Positions 41,331 to 50,641 of a DNA stretch of 64,000 bases are shown in pieces. Source of the DNA: Devosia nitrariae (GTDB taxonomy: Bacteria; Pseudomonadota; Alphaproteobacteria; Rhizobiales; Devosiaceae). The translations under genes and the position numbers were made by a program. Position 1 is the stretch's first letter, and each line of letters starts with the position of its first letter. The stretch is from NCBI RefSeq assembly GCF_030160115.1, contig NZ_BSNS01000022.1, positions 310,001 through 374,000 of the forward strand. The letters run 5' to 3'. The notes under the pieces are model-generated. The model was given only the letters and a program-made list of their open reading frames with translations. It ran no database searches and had not been told where the DNA came from.

Positions 41331-43289
41331 TTGGACAACCGCATATCGCTCGACCGACCCGTGGTGAAAAAGGGGGCGACGCCGACCTCGATCCGGCTCA
41401 GGGCCATGCTTGGCCGCGACTGGAAGATTGCAGCTCTGTTCGTGCTGCCGGTGGTGTTGCTGATGGCCGGGCTGATCTTCTGGCCGTTCATCAACGCCAT
41501 CCTGATGAGCACGACAACGTTCAGTTTCGTGACCGGCGAAACGGTCGGTGTCGGCCTCAGAAACTATGAGCGCCTGTTCACCAACAGCGACTACCTGCTC
41601 TCGCTGCAGAACACGATCAACTTCACCATCTGGTCGTTGGCCATCAAGTTCGTGGCCGGCATGACGATCGCGTTGATCCTGCACAGCAGGCTGCCTTATC
41701 GCAACCTGCTGTCGGCCATCATGCTGCTGCCCTGGATCGTGCCCGAGGTCGTCACGGCCCTGGCCTGGAAGAGCATCTATGACCCGCTTTTCGGCGGCCT
41801 CAACCCGATCCTTCAGGGCCTCGGAGTGATCGACCGGCCGCTCGGCTGGCTCTCGGACCCCAACATGGCGCTCGGCAGCGTCATTGCCGTCAACGTTTGG
41901 AAGGGCATCCCTTTCTATACCCTCTTGCTCCTTGCCGGCCTCAAGGCCATCGACAACGAGCTGTTCGAGGCGGCCGAGGTCGACGGCGCCAGTGCCGTGC
42001 AGCGGTTCCGCTACGTGACGCTACCAGGAATGCGCTACGTCATCCTCGTCGTGCTGCTCCTGTCGTTCATTTCGACCTTCAACCAGTTCGGCCTCATCTT
42101 CCTGATGACCGGCGGCGGTCCGGGCGGCGCCACCCGTCTTTACTCCATCCTCGCCTATGAGAAGGCGATCGGCTCGTTGCAGTATGGCCCTGGAAGCGCC
42201 ATTGCGCTGAGCGTCGCCCCGCTGATGGCGTTCCTCATTTACCTGCTCGCCAAGTTCATGCGGCACGATGACCGCGCGTCGATCAACAAAGCCCCGGGGA
42301 TTGGCACCCGCATCGGCAAACTATTCGGGCGAGCCTTCAGCCTCATCCTCGATATCGTCTTCTGGCCCTTCGAGATGATCAATCGTGGCCTCGAGGCCAC
42401 TGCGCGTGCGATCCGCCGGCGGGTGACGGGCTCGCCCGTACTTCCGGTGCTCGAGCCCAGGCAGCGCGAGAAGGCGGGGATTGGCGTGAGGCTCCTGATC
42501 CTTCTGCCGATCATGGTGTTCGTGCTGTTCCCGTTCTACTGGGTCGTCATCACCTCGTTCAAAACCACCCCCCAGATCAGCCAGCGCAGTTCCATCTTCT
42601 GGCCTGATCCGGCAACACTCGGGCAATATCAGGCCCTGATCACGCAGTCGCCTTTCCTTGTCTGGCTCGGCAATTCGCTGCTGGTGGCCGCGGTCAGCAC
42701 GTTGGTTTCGGTGGTGGTCGCGGCCCTCGCCGCCTACGCCTTGTCACGGCTCAAGTTCGTCGGGGCGGGGCTCCTGACCACCGCGATCCTCATCACCTAT
42801 CTCCTACCCGGGACGCTGATCTTTATCCCGCTCTACCAGACGCTGAGCGATCTGGGCCTCATCAACAGCTATGGCGCGTTGATGGTCACCTATCCGACGT
42901 TCCTGGTGCCGTTCGCAACCTGGGTGCTGATAGGCTATTTCCGCTCGATCCCCGTGGAGCTCGAGGAGGCGGCGATGATCGACGGGGCAAGTCGGTTCTA
43001 CGCCTTCTGGCGCATCACGCTGCCGCTCGCCGCCCCGGCGCTGCTGGCGGTCGCGCTCTTTGCCTTCACCAATGCCTGGAACGAGTTCCTTTTCGCCTTC
43101 GTCTTCATCAACAGCGAGTCCCTGCGAACGCTCCCCATCGGCCTCCAATCGATGGTCGTCGGCGACATCCTGCCCTGGGGTCAGTTGATGGCGGCTTCGC
43201 TGCTGACGGCGGTTCCGGTGGCCCTGCTCTACATGTATGCGCAGCGCTTCCTCGTCGGCGGCCTGACGGTCGGCGCGGTCAAGGGCTGA
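41331..43289 (+). CDS. Fused ABC transporter permease (MalF- and MalG-like halves in one chain)
   Basis: About 652 residues (672 plus stop if started at ATG 41268; I prefer TTG 41331, preceded by AGGAG). Two complete permease units in one protein, each with six or so helices and its own EAA loop: EAAEVDGASAVQRFRYVTLPGMR in the first half and EEAAMIDGASRFYAFWRITLPLAAP in the second. They are joined by an Arg-rich amphipathic linker. Family 1 systems normally use two genes, so this is a covalent heterodimer. The ATPase is the UgpC-like gene at 46020. Confidence 0.9.
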   Translation: MDNRISLDRPVVKKGATPTSIRLRAMLGRDWKIAALFVLPVVLLMAGLIFWPFINAILMSTTTFSFVTGETVGVGLRNYERLFTNSDYLLSLQNTINFTIWSLAIKFVAGMTIALILHSRLPYRNLLSAIMLLPWIVPEVVTALAWKSIYDPLFGGLNPILQGLGVIDRPLGWLSDPNMALGSVIAVNVWKGIPFYTLLLLAGLKAIDNELFEAAEVDGASAVQRFRYVTLPGMRYVILVVLLLSFISTFNQFGLIFLMTGGGPGGATRLYSILAYEKAIGSLQYGPGSAIALSVAPLMAFLIYLLAKFMRHDDRASINKAPGIGTRIGKLFGRAFSLILDIVFWPFEMINRGLEATARAIRRRVTGSPVLPVLEPRQREKAGIGVRLLILLPIMVFVLFPFYWVVITSFKTTPQISQRSSIFWPDPATLGQYQALITQSPFLVWLGNSLLVAAVSTLVSVVVAALAAYALSRLKFVGAGLLTTAILITYLLPGTLIFIPLYQTLSDLGLINSYGALMVTYPTFLVPFATWVLIGYFRSIPVELEEAAMIDGASRFYAFWRITLPLAAPALLAVALFAFTNAWNEFLFAFVFINSESLRTLPIGLQSMVVGDILPWGQLMAASLLTAVPVALLYMYAQRFLVGGLTVGAVKG

Positions 43290-43298
43290 CGGCGAGCG

Positions 43299-44636
43299 AT
43301 GGTGAGTTCGTCTTCGTCACCGCGTGTCGTCAGCATGCGCGTCGTGCCCGTCGCCGGACACGACAGCATGCTGCTTAACCTCAGCGGTGCGCACGCGCCG
43401 TTCTTTACCCGTAACGTCGTCATCTTGACCGACAGCCACGGTCACACCGGTCTTGGTGAGGTGCCGGGTGGCGAGGCCATCACCCGCACTCTCGAGGATG
43501 CAAGGTCTTTGGTCGAGGGGCACGAGATCGCCTCCTACCGGTCCCTGCTGAGACAGGTCGGTTCGACATACGCCGCGCGCGACACCGCCGGCCGGGGCCA
43601 GCAGACTTACGACGAGCGCGTCACCATCCACGCGGTCGCCGCGCTCCAGTGTGCCCTGCTCGATCTGATGGGGCAGTTCCTCGGCGTGCCGATGGCCGAG
43701 CTTTTAGGCGATGGCCAGTGCCGCAAGCACGTCCCGATGCTCGGCTATTTGTTCTTTGTCGGCGACCGCACCCGCACGCCGCTCGGCTACCGCTCGCCGG
43801 CACCGGAGGCCAAGGGCTGGATGCGCGTGCGCGATGAGCCTACGCTCGACGCGCACGCCATCGTGCGGCAGGCCGAGGCGGCAGCCGAGCACTACGGCTT
43901 TGCCGACTTCAAGCTCAAGGGCGGCGTGCTCGACGGTCGCGGGGAGATCGAGGCGATCGCTGCCCTCGCGGAGCGGTTCCCCGAAGCACGGCTGACGATC
44001 GATCCGAACGGAGCCTGGTCGCTTGAAGAGGCGATTGCGCTTTGCCGCGAGATCAAGCCGATCCTCGCTTATGCGGAGGACCCGTGCGGAACTGAGGCCG
44101 GCTATTCCGGACGCGAGGTGCTGGCCGAGTTCCGCCGCGCCACCGGCATAAAAGTCGCCACCAACATGATCGCCACCGACTGGCGCCAGATGGCCCACGC
44201 CGTTCAGCTCGGTGCCGTCGACATCGTGCTGGCGGATCCGCACTTCTGGACGCCGCAGGGCTCGGTTGAAGTGGCCCAGCTTTGCGAGCGGTGGGGCCTC
44301 ACGTGGGGTTCGCACTCGAACAACCATTTCGACATTTCGCTCGCCATGTTCACCCAGGTGGGCGCCGCCGCGCCGGGGGCGATCACTGCGCTCGACACCC
44401 ACTGGATCTGGCAGGACGGGCAGCGCCTGACGGTGGAGCCGCCGGTGATCCGCAACGGGCAGGTTGCAGTCCCGGAGAAGCCTGGGCTTGGCGTCGAACT
44501 CGATGAAGAGGCGCTTGAACAGGCACACGCCCTTTACTGCTCGCTGCCGGCTGGCGGCCGCAACGATGCCGCCGCCATGCAACACCTGATCGAGGGCTGG
44601 CGCTTCGATGCCAAGCGCCCTGCCCTGGTGCGCTGA
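43299..44636 (+). CDS. gudD: Glucarate dehydratase-like enolase-superfamily enzyme
   Basis: 445 residues. It opens like glucarate dehydratase ([29 protein letters not shown]), with the catalytic K-x-K in FKLKGG, metal ligands starting in LTIDPNGAW, the NMIATDWRQ segment and the HSNNH motif near the active-site His. It dehydrates D-glucarate or a stereoisomer to 5-keto-4-deoxyglucarate. It starts nine bases after the permease gene. Glucarate rather than galactarate is suggested by similarity to E. coli GudD, not proven. Confidence 0.88.
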   Translation: MVSSSSSPRVVSMRVVPVAGHDSMLLNLSGAHAPFFTRNVVILTDSHGHTGLGEVPGGEAITRTLEDARSLVEGHEIASYRSLLRQVGSTYAARDTAGRGQQTYDERVTIHAVAALQCALLDLMGQFLGVPMAELLGDGQCRKHVPMLGYLFFVGDRTRTPLGYRSPAPEAKGWMRVRDEPTLDAHAIVRQAEAAAEHYGFADFKLKGGVLDGRGEIEAIAALAERFPEARLTIDPNGAWSLEEAIALCREIKPILAYAEDPCGTEAGYSGREVLAEFRRATGIKVATNMIATDWRQMAHAVQLGAVDIVLADPHFWTPQGSVEVAQLCERWGLTWGSHSNNHFDISLAMFTQVGAAAPGAITALDTHWIWQDGQRLTVEPPVIRNGQVAVPEKPGLGVELDEEALEQAHALYCSLPAGGRNDAAAMQHLIEGWRFDAKRPALVR

Positions 44637-44647
44637 AGATGCGAATC

Positions 44648-45802
44648 CTACTCGAACCAGGTGGTGCCGGGATATTGGTGGGTCCGCGCCACCTCCTCGT
44701 TGAGCTCGAGCCCGATGCCGGGCCGGTCGCTGAGCGCAATGCGGCCGTTGCTGATGATGTCGCCGCCGTCGGTGATGGTCGACCAGTACTCCCTGTGGAA
44801 CCAGTGGAACTCGAGCACGAGGAAGTTGGGCACCGTGGCACAGACATGCGCCGACGCCATCGTGCCGATGGGAGACGACACGTTGTGCGGCGCAAACGGG
44901 ATCGAATAGAGGTCCGCCATCTCCGCGATCTTGCGGCACTCCGACAACCCGCCGCATTTGGGAATGTCGGGCATGATGATGTCGACCGCCTGCTTCTCGA
45001 TCAGCTCACGAAAGCCATGGCGGAGATAAAGGTTCTCGCCGGCGCAGATCGGCGTCGAGGTCGCGCGGGTGATCTCGCGCATGGTGTCGATATTCTCGGG
45101 CGGCACCGGCTCTTCGAGCCACATGAGCTTCAGCGGCTCGAGATCGCGCGCGAGCCGGATGGCGCTGTGCTTGTCGAGCCTCGTATGAAGATCGGCCGCG
45201 ACGTCGACCGAAGGACCGGCAGCTTTCACCACCATTTCGGCCAGTTGGACCATGCGGTCATGCTCCCAGCGGTTGGGAGTCATGTTGAATTTGTCCTTTT
45301 CGTACCAGCCGGTCTCGCTGCCGGTGTGGCCGTAGGCACGGATATCGAGATCGACCTTGAGTGCGGAGAATCCCGCCTCCAGCACTTCGTCGACCACCTC
45401 CTGGACCTCGGCCATGTTCATGCCGGGCGAAACCTCGCAATCGCAATAGACGCGGATATCGTCCCGGAACTTGCCGCCCATCAGTTCGTAGATGGGCACC
45501 TTGAGCGCCTTGCCCTTGAGGTCCCAGAGCGCGATTTCGATACCCGTCAGCGCCGTGATCAGGGCGCCGGCAAAACCCCCTTCGAAAACGAGGCTGCGGC
45601 GGATCTCCTCGAAGATCGCATCGATGGCGAAGGGGTCGCGTCCGATCAGCCGCCCCTCGAGTTCCTTGATGATGGCGATGGCCTGGTGTCCGCCATGCAC
45701 GCACTCTCCGATGCCGGTTACTCCGGCGTCCGTCTCGATCCGCACCCACAGATGCATGCAATGGCCGCTCGTGGCCGCGGTCCTGACCGACGTGATCTTC
45801 AT
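44648..45802 (-). CDS. Enolase-superfamily sugar-acid dehydratase (galactonate/mannonate type)
   Basis: 384 residues. Active-site pattern: ALKVDLD near the middle, DLHTRLD and WLEEPVPPEN and CAGENLYLRHGF for metal ligands, and IPFAPHNVSSPIG with the catalytic His. This matches the D-galactonate/D-mannonate dehydratase subgroup. The start at 45802 has GGGAGGGG; in-frame codons above it are not coding. It is convergent with the gudD-like gene (12 bases apart). Product would be a 2-keto-3-deoxy sugar acid; the next enzymes are not in this cluster. Confidence 0.87.
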   Translation of the reverse strand: MKITSVRTAATSGHCMHLWVRIETDAGVTGIGECVHGGHQAIAIIKELEGRLIGRDPFAIDAIFEEIRRSLVFEGGFAGALITALTGIEIALWDLKGKALKVPIYELMGGKFRDDIRVYCDCEVSPGMNMAEVQEVVDEVLEAGFSALKVDLDIRAYGHTGSETGWYEKDKFNMTPNRWEHDRMVQLAEMVVKAAGPSVDVAADLHTRLDKHSAIRLARDLEPLKLMWLEEPVPPENIDTMREITRATSTPICAGENLYLRHGFRELIEKQAVDIIMPDIPKCGGLSECRKIAEMADLYSIPFAPHNVSSPIGTMASAHVCATVPNFLVLEFHWFHREYWSTITDGGDIISNGRIALSDRPGIGLELNEEVARTHQYPGTTWFE

Positions 45803-45818
45803 GTCCCCTCCCCAGTAT

Positions 45819-45836
45819 CGATGCGCTCTCGCATCG
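45819..45836 (-). promoter_or_regulatory. Hairpin in the leader of the dehydratase gene
   Basis: CGATGCG-CTCT-CGCATCG, a perfect 7-bp dyad about 17 bases before the start of the minus-strand dehydratase. It may be an operator or mRNA structure. The remaining bases to 46019 are the shared promoter region with the ATPase gene. Confidence 0.4.
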
Positions 45837-46019
45837 CCGACCTTTGTAATAGGCCGCCGCGACAGCGTCGAGCGCGTCTGTCCCCTGTCGACCTCACCGG
45901 CGTTACTGGACGCCTGCTGAACACTGCTGCTAGCGTCTGCTGCAAGGCACGCGGCGGCAAACGAAACCGTAGTGCGCAAACTATGCAGGGCCGGAATGGC
46001 CCCGGAAAGGGAGAAAGAA

Positions 46020-47078
46020 ATGGGTGCGGTCCACATTGATGATGTGCGCAAGAGCTACGGCAGCATGGAGGTGCTGCATGGCGTCACCATCGATATCGCC
46101 GACGGCGAGTTCGTCATCCTGGTGGGGCCGTCGGGCTGCGGCAAGTCTACCCTGCTGCGGATGATCGCGGGACTCGAGGACATCACCTCGGGCGAGATCT
46201 CGATCGCCGGCAACGTGGTCAACACACTCGCCCCCAAGGATCGCGACATCGCCATGGTGTTCCAGTCCTACGCGCTCTACCCGCATATGACCGTCGAACA
46301 GAACATGGCATTCTCATTAAAGCTCCAACGGGTGCCGCGCGAGCAGGCGAAACAGCGTGTCGCCAACGCCGCCGGAATCCTCGGCCTCGAGCCATACCTT
46401 GAGCGTTACCCGCGGCACCTCTCGGGCGGACAGCGCCAGCGCGTCGCCATGGGCCGGGCGATCGTGCGCGAACCGGCCGTGTTCCTCTTCGACGAACCGC
46501 TGTCCAACCTCGACGCAAAGCTCCGGGTCCAGATGCGGTCCGAGATCAAGCAGAACCACCAGCGCTTGAAGACAACGACGGTCTACGTGACGCACGACCA
46601 GATCGAGGCCATGACCATGGCCGACCGCATCGTCGTCATGCATGACGGTGTGATCGAGCAGATCGGGACGCCACTCGAGCTCTACGACAATCCAGCAAAC
46701 CTGTTCGTCGCAGGCTTCATCGGCTCGCCCGCCATGAACCTGCTGGACGGCAAGCTCGACAGCAACGCGTTCGTTGCCAACGACGGCACCCGCATCGACC
46801 TTGGACCTGTTCCGTCCGGCTCTGTCGGCCGGCCGGTCAAGCTCGGTGTTCGTCCGGAGCACCTCCACCTCGACCCGGAGGGCCTGCCCGCCGAGATCCT
46901 GACGGTCGAACCGACCGGCTCTGAGACACAGGTCTTTGCCCGTTTCGCGGGCCAGAACTTCATGGGCGCCTTCCGCGAACGCATCGCGGCCCGGCCCGGC
47001 GAGGTGCTGCACGTTCGTCCTGAAAGGGACGCCATCCACCTGTTCGACGCCGACAGCGGCAAACGCATCGCCGCCTGA
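46020..47078 (+). CDS. Sugar ABC transporter ATPase (UgpC/MsmK-like)
   Basis: 352 residues: Walker A GPSGCGKST, signature LSGGQRQRVAMGRA, Walker B FLFDEPLSNLD, switch His in VTHDQIEAMTM, and a C-terminal OB/TOBE regulatory domain with LGVRPEHLHL. AAGGGAG precedes the ATG. It very probably energises the fused permease of the same cluster, from which it is separated by the two dehydratase genes. Confidence 0.93.
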   Translation: MGAVHIDDVRKSYGSMEVLHGVTIDIADGEFVILVGPSGCGKSTLLRMIAGLEDITSGEISIAGNVVNTLAPKDRDIAMVFQSYALYPHMTVEQNMAFSLKLQRVPREQAKQRVANAAGILGLEPYLERYPRHLSGGQRQRVAMGRAIVREPAVFLFDEPLSNLDAKLRVQMRSEIKQNHQRLKTTTVYVTHDQIEAMTMADRIVVMHDGVIEQIGTPLELYDNPANLFVAGFIGSPAMNLLDGKLDSNAFVANDGTRIDLGPVPSGSVGRPVKLGVRPEHLHLDPEGLPAEILTVEPTGSETQVFARFAGQNFMGAFRERIAARPGEVLHVRPERDAIHLFDADSGKRIAA

Positions 47079-47091
47079 CGGAAGCTTTGGC

Positions 47092-47113
47092 GAGCGCCGC
47101 CTCGGTGGCGCTC
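47092..47113. terminator. Hairpin between convergent genes
   Basis: GAGCGCC / GGCGCTC with an eight-base loop, between the stops of the ATPase gene (plus) and the serine hydrolase (minus). No strong T-run. Confidence 0.45.
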
Positions 47114-47144
47114 CATTGGCCTGAACCGGACACGCGGCAGCGGT

Positions 47145-48089
47145 TCAGGCAACACGCATCGCCAAGGCGAGGCTATTGTCGACCAAATTTGCCAGATCTT
47201 CCGTCCCCATTCCCGACGCTACTGCCGCAATAACGAGCTGCCGCTCCGGTACCCAGATCAGCTTGGCGGTAGCCGGTCCGAAACTGCCACCATGGCTGAA
47301 CATCGGCACCCCCTGAAACTCGCGGATGCCTACGCCCCCGCCATAGTTCAGAACCGTTCCATCGAGCAGCTGTCCCGGCGTAGCCATTTTCTCGAACACG
47401 CCGAACGCGTCCGCGTTCATCGCAGCGCCCCAGTGCATGACGTCGCGCGCTGAGCTCCACATGCCTCCGTCGCCTGTCGACAATGGAAGCTTGTCAAACA
47501 ACTCGATCTGCGGCGTTCGCGGAGAGTCAGGCGGAGTGGATCGGACTTCGGTATCATTCATACCCGACGGTCGAAACAGACGCAGCCTGGCGAACTCATG
47601 GAACGGAACCCCACACGCACCTATGGTTGCCGCCAGCACGACATACCCGAGATTGGAATAGCTGTAGATCGTTCCGGGCACCGTCTCTGGCGCGTTCGAC
47701 TCATGGAGAACATCGAAGGCAGCCTGATTGGTCCAGTGCATATGTCCGAGCCTTGCAGCAATCGCTTCACTTTCCTTTGGGCCAGGCAGGCCCGCCGTGT
47801 GGTGAAGCAGTTGCCGAAGGCTGATCGAACCGAAGTAGGCCGGCAGATCGCTGAGCAGGTGCGTTGCCGGTTGGTCCAGCGACAGAGCCCCTTCCCTCTC
47901 GAGCATGAAAATCGCCACCGCGACGACCTGCTTGGTGAGGCTCCCTGTGTAGTAGACATCAGTTTCGCTGACCGGCCGCGCCTCGGTCCAGTTTCCGCTG
48001 CACCAGACCCTCGCATCTGAGCCCGAGGAAATCCCGACCTGCAGGGGGATGCCCTCCGGAAGATCGAGATCGATCATGTGAAGCGGCAT
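47145..48089 (-). CDS. Serine hydrolase (class C beta-lactamase-like), cytoplasmic
   Basis: 314 residues. SxxK as SLTK in YYTGSLTKQVVAVAIFMLE, YxN as YSN in YSYSNLGYVVLAA, and HGG in FSHGGSFGPA, so the catalytic set is complete. No signal peptide. ATG at 48089 is preceded by GAGAGGTGAG. Such enzymes are esterases or peptidases rather than resistance enzymes. It is not part of the flanking transport operons, though it is read in the same direction as the amino-acid transporter genes upstream. Confidence 0.83.
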   Translation of the reverse strand: MPLHMIDLDLPEGIPLQVGISSGSDARVWCSGNWTEARPVSETDVYYTGSLTKQVVAVAIFMLEREGALSLDQPATHLLSDLPAYFGSISLRQLLHHTAGLPGPKESEAIAARLGHMHWTNQAAFDVLHESNAPETVPGTIYSYSNLGYVVLAATIGACGVPFHEFARLRLFRPSGMNDTEVRSTPPDSPRTPQIELFDKLPLSTGDGGMWSSARDVMHWGAAMNADAFGVFEKMATPGQLLDGTVLNYGGGVGIREFQGVPMFSHGGSFGPATAKLIWVPERQLVIAAVASGMGTEDLANLVDNSLALAMRVA

Positions 48090-48121
48090 TCTCACCTCTC
48101 CGGCTGCCCCAGGGTTGTCAC

Positions 48122-48883
48122 CTAGCCGGGCGGCAGGTCCTGCGCGGTCAGCGTCGAAATGAACTGCTTGGTGCGGTTGCGCTCCGGGGTGCGGAAGACC
48201 TTGCTTGCGGACCCCGCCTCGACGATCTCGCCGGCATCGAGGAACACCACCTCGCTGGCGATTGTCGCTGCCAACCGCAGGTCGTGGGTTGCCATCAGCA
48301 TGGTGGTCCCCTCGCGTGCGAGCTGGGCGAGCACTTCGACGACCTCGGTTGCAAGCTCCGGATCGAGAGCCGAAGTCGGCTCGTCGCAGAGCAGGACCTT
48401 GGGCGAAGGCGCCAGTGCCCGGGCGATCGCCACGCGCTGCTGCTGACCGCCCGAAAGGCTAGCGGGCCAGGCTTCGGCCTTCTCGACCATGCCCACCTTT
48501 TCGAGAAGGTCCATGGCACGCTGCCTCGCCTCCTCGCGCGAGCGTCTCAGCACCGTCACCAGGCTTTCCATGACGTTCTCGATCGCAGTCAGATGCGGAA
48601 AGAGCTGGAAGTTCTGGAACACCATGCCGGTCTTGCGCCGCAGCGCCAGCACGGCATTGCGGTCGACCTTGCCGGCAGGGGTGAACGCGATGACCGCATC
48701 GTCGATGCGCACGCGCCCCGATTGCGGCACTTCGAGCAGGTTCACGCAGCGCAGCAGCGTGCTCTTGCCGCTCCCCGAAGGGCCGATCAGCGCCGTCACC
48801 CCGCCCTCCTTGACGGCAAGGCTCGTACCCTTGAGCACATGCAGGTCGTTGAAGTGCTTGTCGATGTTCTCGAGCGTGATCAT
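48122..48883 (-). CDS. Polar amino-acid ABC transporter ATPase
   Basis: 253 residues: Walker A GPSGSGKST, signature LSGGQQQRVAIARAL, Walker B VLLCDEPTSALDPEL, switch His in LMATHDLRLA. This is the GlnQ/HisP type. Its ATG overlaps the permease stop by four bases. Last gene of a binding protein-permease-ATPase operon. Confidence 0.92.
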   Translation of the reverse strand: MITLENIDKHFNDLHVLKGTSLAVKEGGVTALIGPSGSGKSTLLRCVNLLEVPQSGRVRIDDAVIAFTPAGKVDRNAVLALRRKTGMVFQNFQLFPHLTAIENVMESLVTVLRRSREEARQRAMDLLEKVGMVEKAEAWPASLSGGQQQRVAIARALAPSPKVLLCDEPTSALDPELATEVVEVLAQLAREGTTMLMATHDLRLAATIASEVVFLDAGEIVEAGSASKVFRTPERNRTKQFISTLTAQDLPPG

Positions 48884-49560
48884 GAGCCGGCCTCGATATA
48901 GCCGCCATAACGCGACAAACGTTTTTCGAGCCTGGCCTGCAGGTTTGAAAGCACGGAACTGACGACCAGATAGATCAAGGCGACCTCGACATAAAGGATG
49001 AGCGGCTCATAGGTCGTGGCAACGATTCTCTGGCCGGCCCGGAAGAGCTCCGGCACGGTGATCGCCGCGGCAAGCGACGTATCCTTGACCAGCGCGATGA
49101 AGGTGTTGGAGAGCGGCGGCACGGCGATGCGGCTCGCCTGCGGCAGAATGATCCGGCGCATGGCCTGCGTCCAGGTCATCCCTATCGAATAGGCCGCCTC
49201 CCACTGCCCCTTCGGCACCGCGCCCAGCACCGCCCGGATCACTTCCGAAGTATAGGCTCCGATATTGAGCGTGAACCCGATCAAGGCCGCCGGAAACGCA
49301 TCGAGCACGATACCGATACTGGGCAGTCCATAAAAAATGAGGAACAGTTGCACGAGCAGCGGCGTGCCGCGGATGATCCACACGTAGAAACGGACGACCG
49401 CAGCGAACGGCGCTGGGGCGAAGAGTCGGATGAGAGCCGAGGCAAAGCCGACGCCGAGGCCGAGCGCGAAGGAGAGGAGCGTCAGCGGCACGGTGAACAG
49501 CAGGCAGGCCCAGAGCAGCGAGGGCAGCGACTCGATCATCAGGGAAAGCCAGTGCGGCAT
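48880..49560 (-). CDS. Polar amino-acid ABC transporter permease
   Basis: 226 residues, a HisM/GlnP-type permease with about five helices. The signature TPLLVQLFLIFYGLPSIG and the EAA-like stretch GAVPKGQWEAAYSIGMTWTQAMRRIILPQA are present. Single-permease systems work as homodimers. ATG at 49560 follows an AGGAGCGC. Confidence 0.92.
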   Translation of the reverse strand: MPHWLSLMIESLPSLLWACLLFTVPLTLLSFALGLGVGFASALIRLFAPAPFAAVVRFYVWIIRGTPLLVQLFLIFYGLPSIGIVLDAFPAALIGFTLNIGAYTSEVIRAVLGAVPKGQWEAAYSIGMTWTQAMRRIILPQASRIAVPPLSNTFIALVKDTSLAAAITVPELFRAGQRIVATTYEPLILYVEVALIYLVVSSVLSNLQARLEKRLSRYGGYIEAGS

Positions 49561-49587
49561 CGCGCGCTCCTGAAAGACTCAAAAAGA

Positions 49588-49611
49588 AAGATCGGCCGAA
49601 GCATCGGCCGA
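49588..49611 (-). promoter_or_regulatory. Intercistronic hairpin after the amino-acid binding-protein gene
   Basis: Perfect ten-base stem GATCGGCCGA / TCGGCCGATC with loop TGCT (AGCA on plus), between the binding-protein stop (49638) and the permease start (49560). Confidence 0.78.
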
Positions 49612-49637
49612 TCCTGCAAACTGCCGTGAAAGCGGAG

Positions 49638-50411
49638 TTATTGCGAGACGTCCTCGCCGAAATATTTCTCGGAGATCTCGGCATAGGTGCCGTCTTCCTC
49701 GAGCCCGGCCAGCGCCTCGTTGATCGCCGCGAGCAGTTCCGGCTTGCCCTTGGCGAGCAGCACCCCCGAATAACTCGCATCGGCCTGCGTTGCCGCGATC
49801 TTCACCTGCGCGTCCGGTTGCTGCTTCTTGAAGTCATAGAAGGAGAGGCTGTCGTTGATGGTCGCATCGGCCCGCCCCTGCAGCACCAGGGCAATTGATT
49901 GGTCGAACCCTTCGGTCCCTACCAGCTCGGCGCCAGCTTCCTCGGCCATCTGGCCGTAGTTGCTGGTCAGCGTCTGGGCCGCGCGCTTGCCCTCGAGATC
50001 CTCGAAGCTGAGGATGTCCTCGTTGTCGGCGCGCACGATCAGGGCGGCCCTCGAGGCGATGTAGGGCTCCGAGAAATCGTACTTTGCCTGGCGCTCTTCG
50101 GTGATACCGACCTGGTTGATCACCACGTCGTAGCGGTTGGCGTCGATCCCGGCGATGAGGCCGTCCCAGGGTCCTTCGACGAACTCGGCTTCCACCCCGA
50201 TGCGCTCGGCGATTTCGCGGCCGATCTCGACGTCGAAGCCGATCAGTTCACCGGTCGCGTCGTGGTAGGTGAACGGGGCGTAGGTGCCCTCGGTGCCGAT
50301 GCGCAGGACGCCGGCTTCCCGGATCTGGTCGAGCGCGGACTGGGCGAGAGCGGGCGTTGCAAGGGCCAGTTGTACGAGGCCAATGGCGAGCAAAGTCTTG
50401 GTGAGCTTCAT
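49638..50411 (-). CDS. Polar amino-acid binding protein (cystine/FliY-like)
   Basis: 257 residues with a Sec signal (ATPALA, cleavage near residue 23). SBP family 3: VLRIGTEGTYAPFTYHDATGELIGFDVEIGREIAERIGVEAEFV and INQVGITEERQAKYDFSEPYI. The FDVEIGREIA... and TSNYGQMAEEAGA segments resemble L-cystine binding proteins, so cystine is a reasonable but unproven ligand. First gene of a three-gene operon. Confidence 0.9.
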   Translation of the reverse strand: MKLTKTLLAIGLVQLALATPALAQSALDQIREAGVLRIGTEGTYAPFTYHDATGELIGFDVEIGREIAERIGVEAEFVEGPWDGLIAGIDANRYDVVINQVGITEERQAKYDFSEPYIASRAALIVRADNEDILSFEDLEGKRAAQTLTSNYGQMAEEAGAELVGTEGFDQSIALVLQGRADATINDSLSFYDFKKQQPDAQVKIAATQADASYSGVLLAKGKPELLAAINEALAGLEEDGTYAEISEKYFGEDVSQ

Positions 50412-50641
50412 TGTTGTTCTCCTTACCAGCCGGCCCGCTCTGACTGGACCGGCACTGGCGCAGAAAATGCACTTGGAAACCGTAGGTTACAACAGCCCGG
50501 GAGATTGTTTCTACCTGCGCCCGGCGCGTCGAATCCGTTTGCGCATTCCACCGAACGGCAGCGCTGGTTTTCCGAAACGAGCGGCTTTAGTGGACGAATG
50601 CCGGAGCGCGAGTCGCCCACCCTCGCCCGTGCCGCGCCCTA

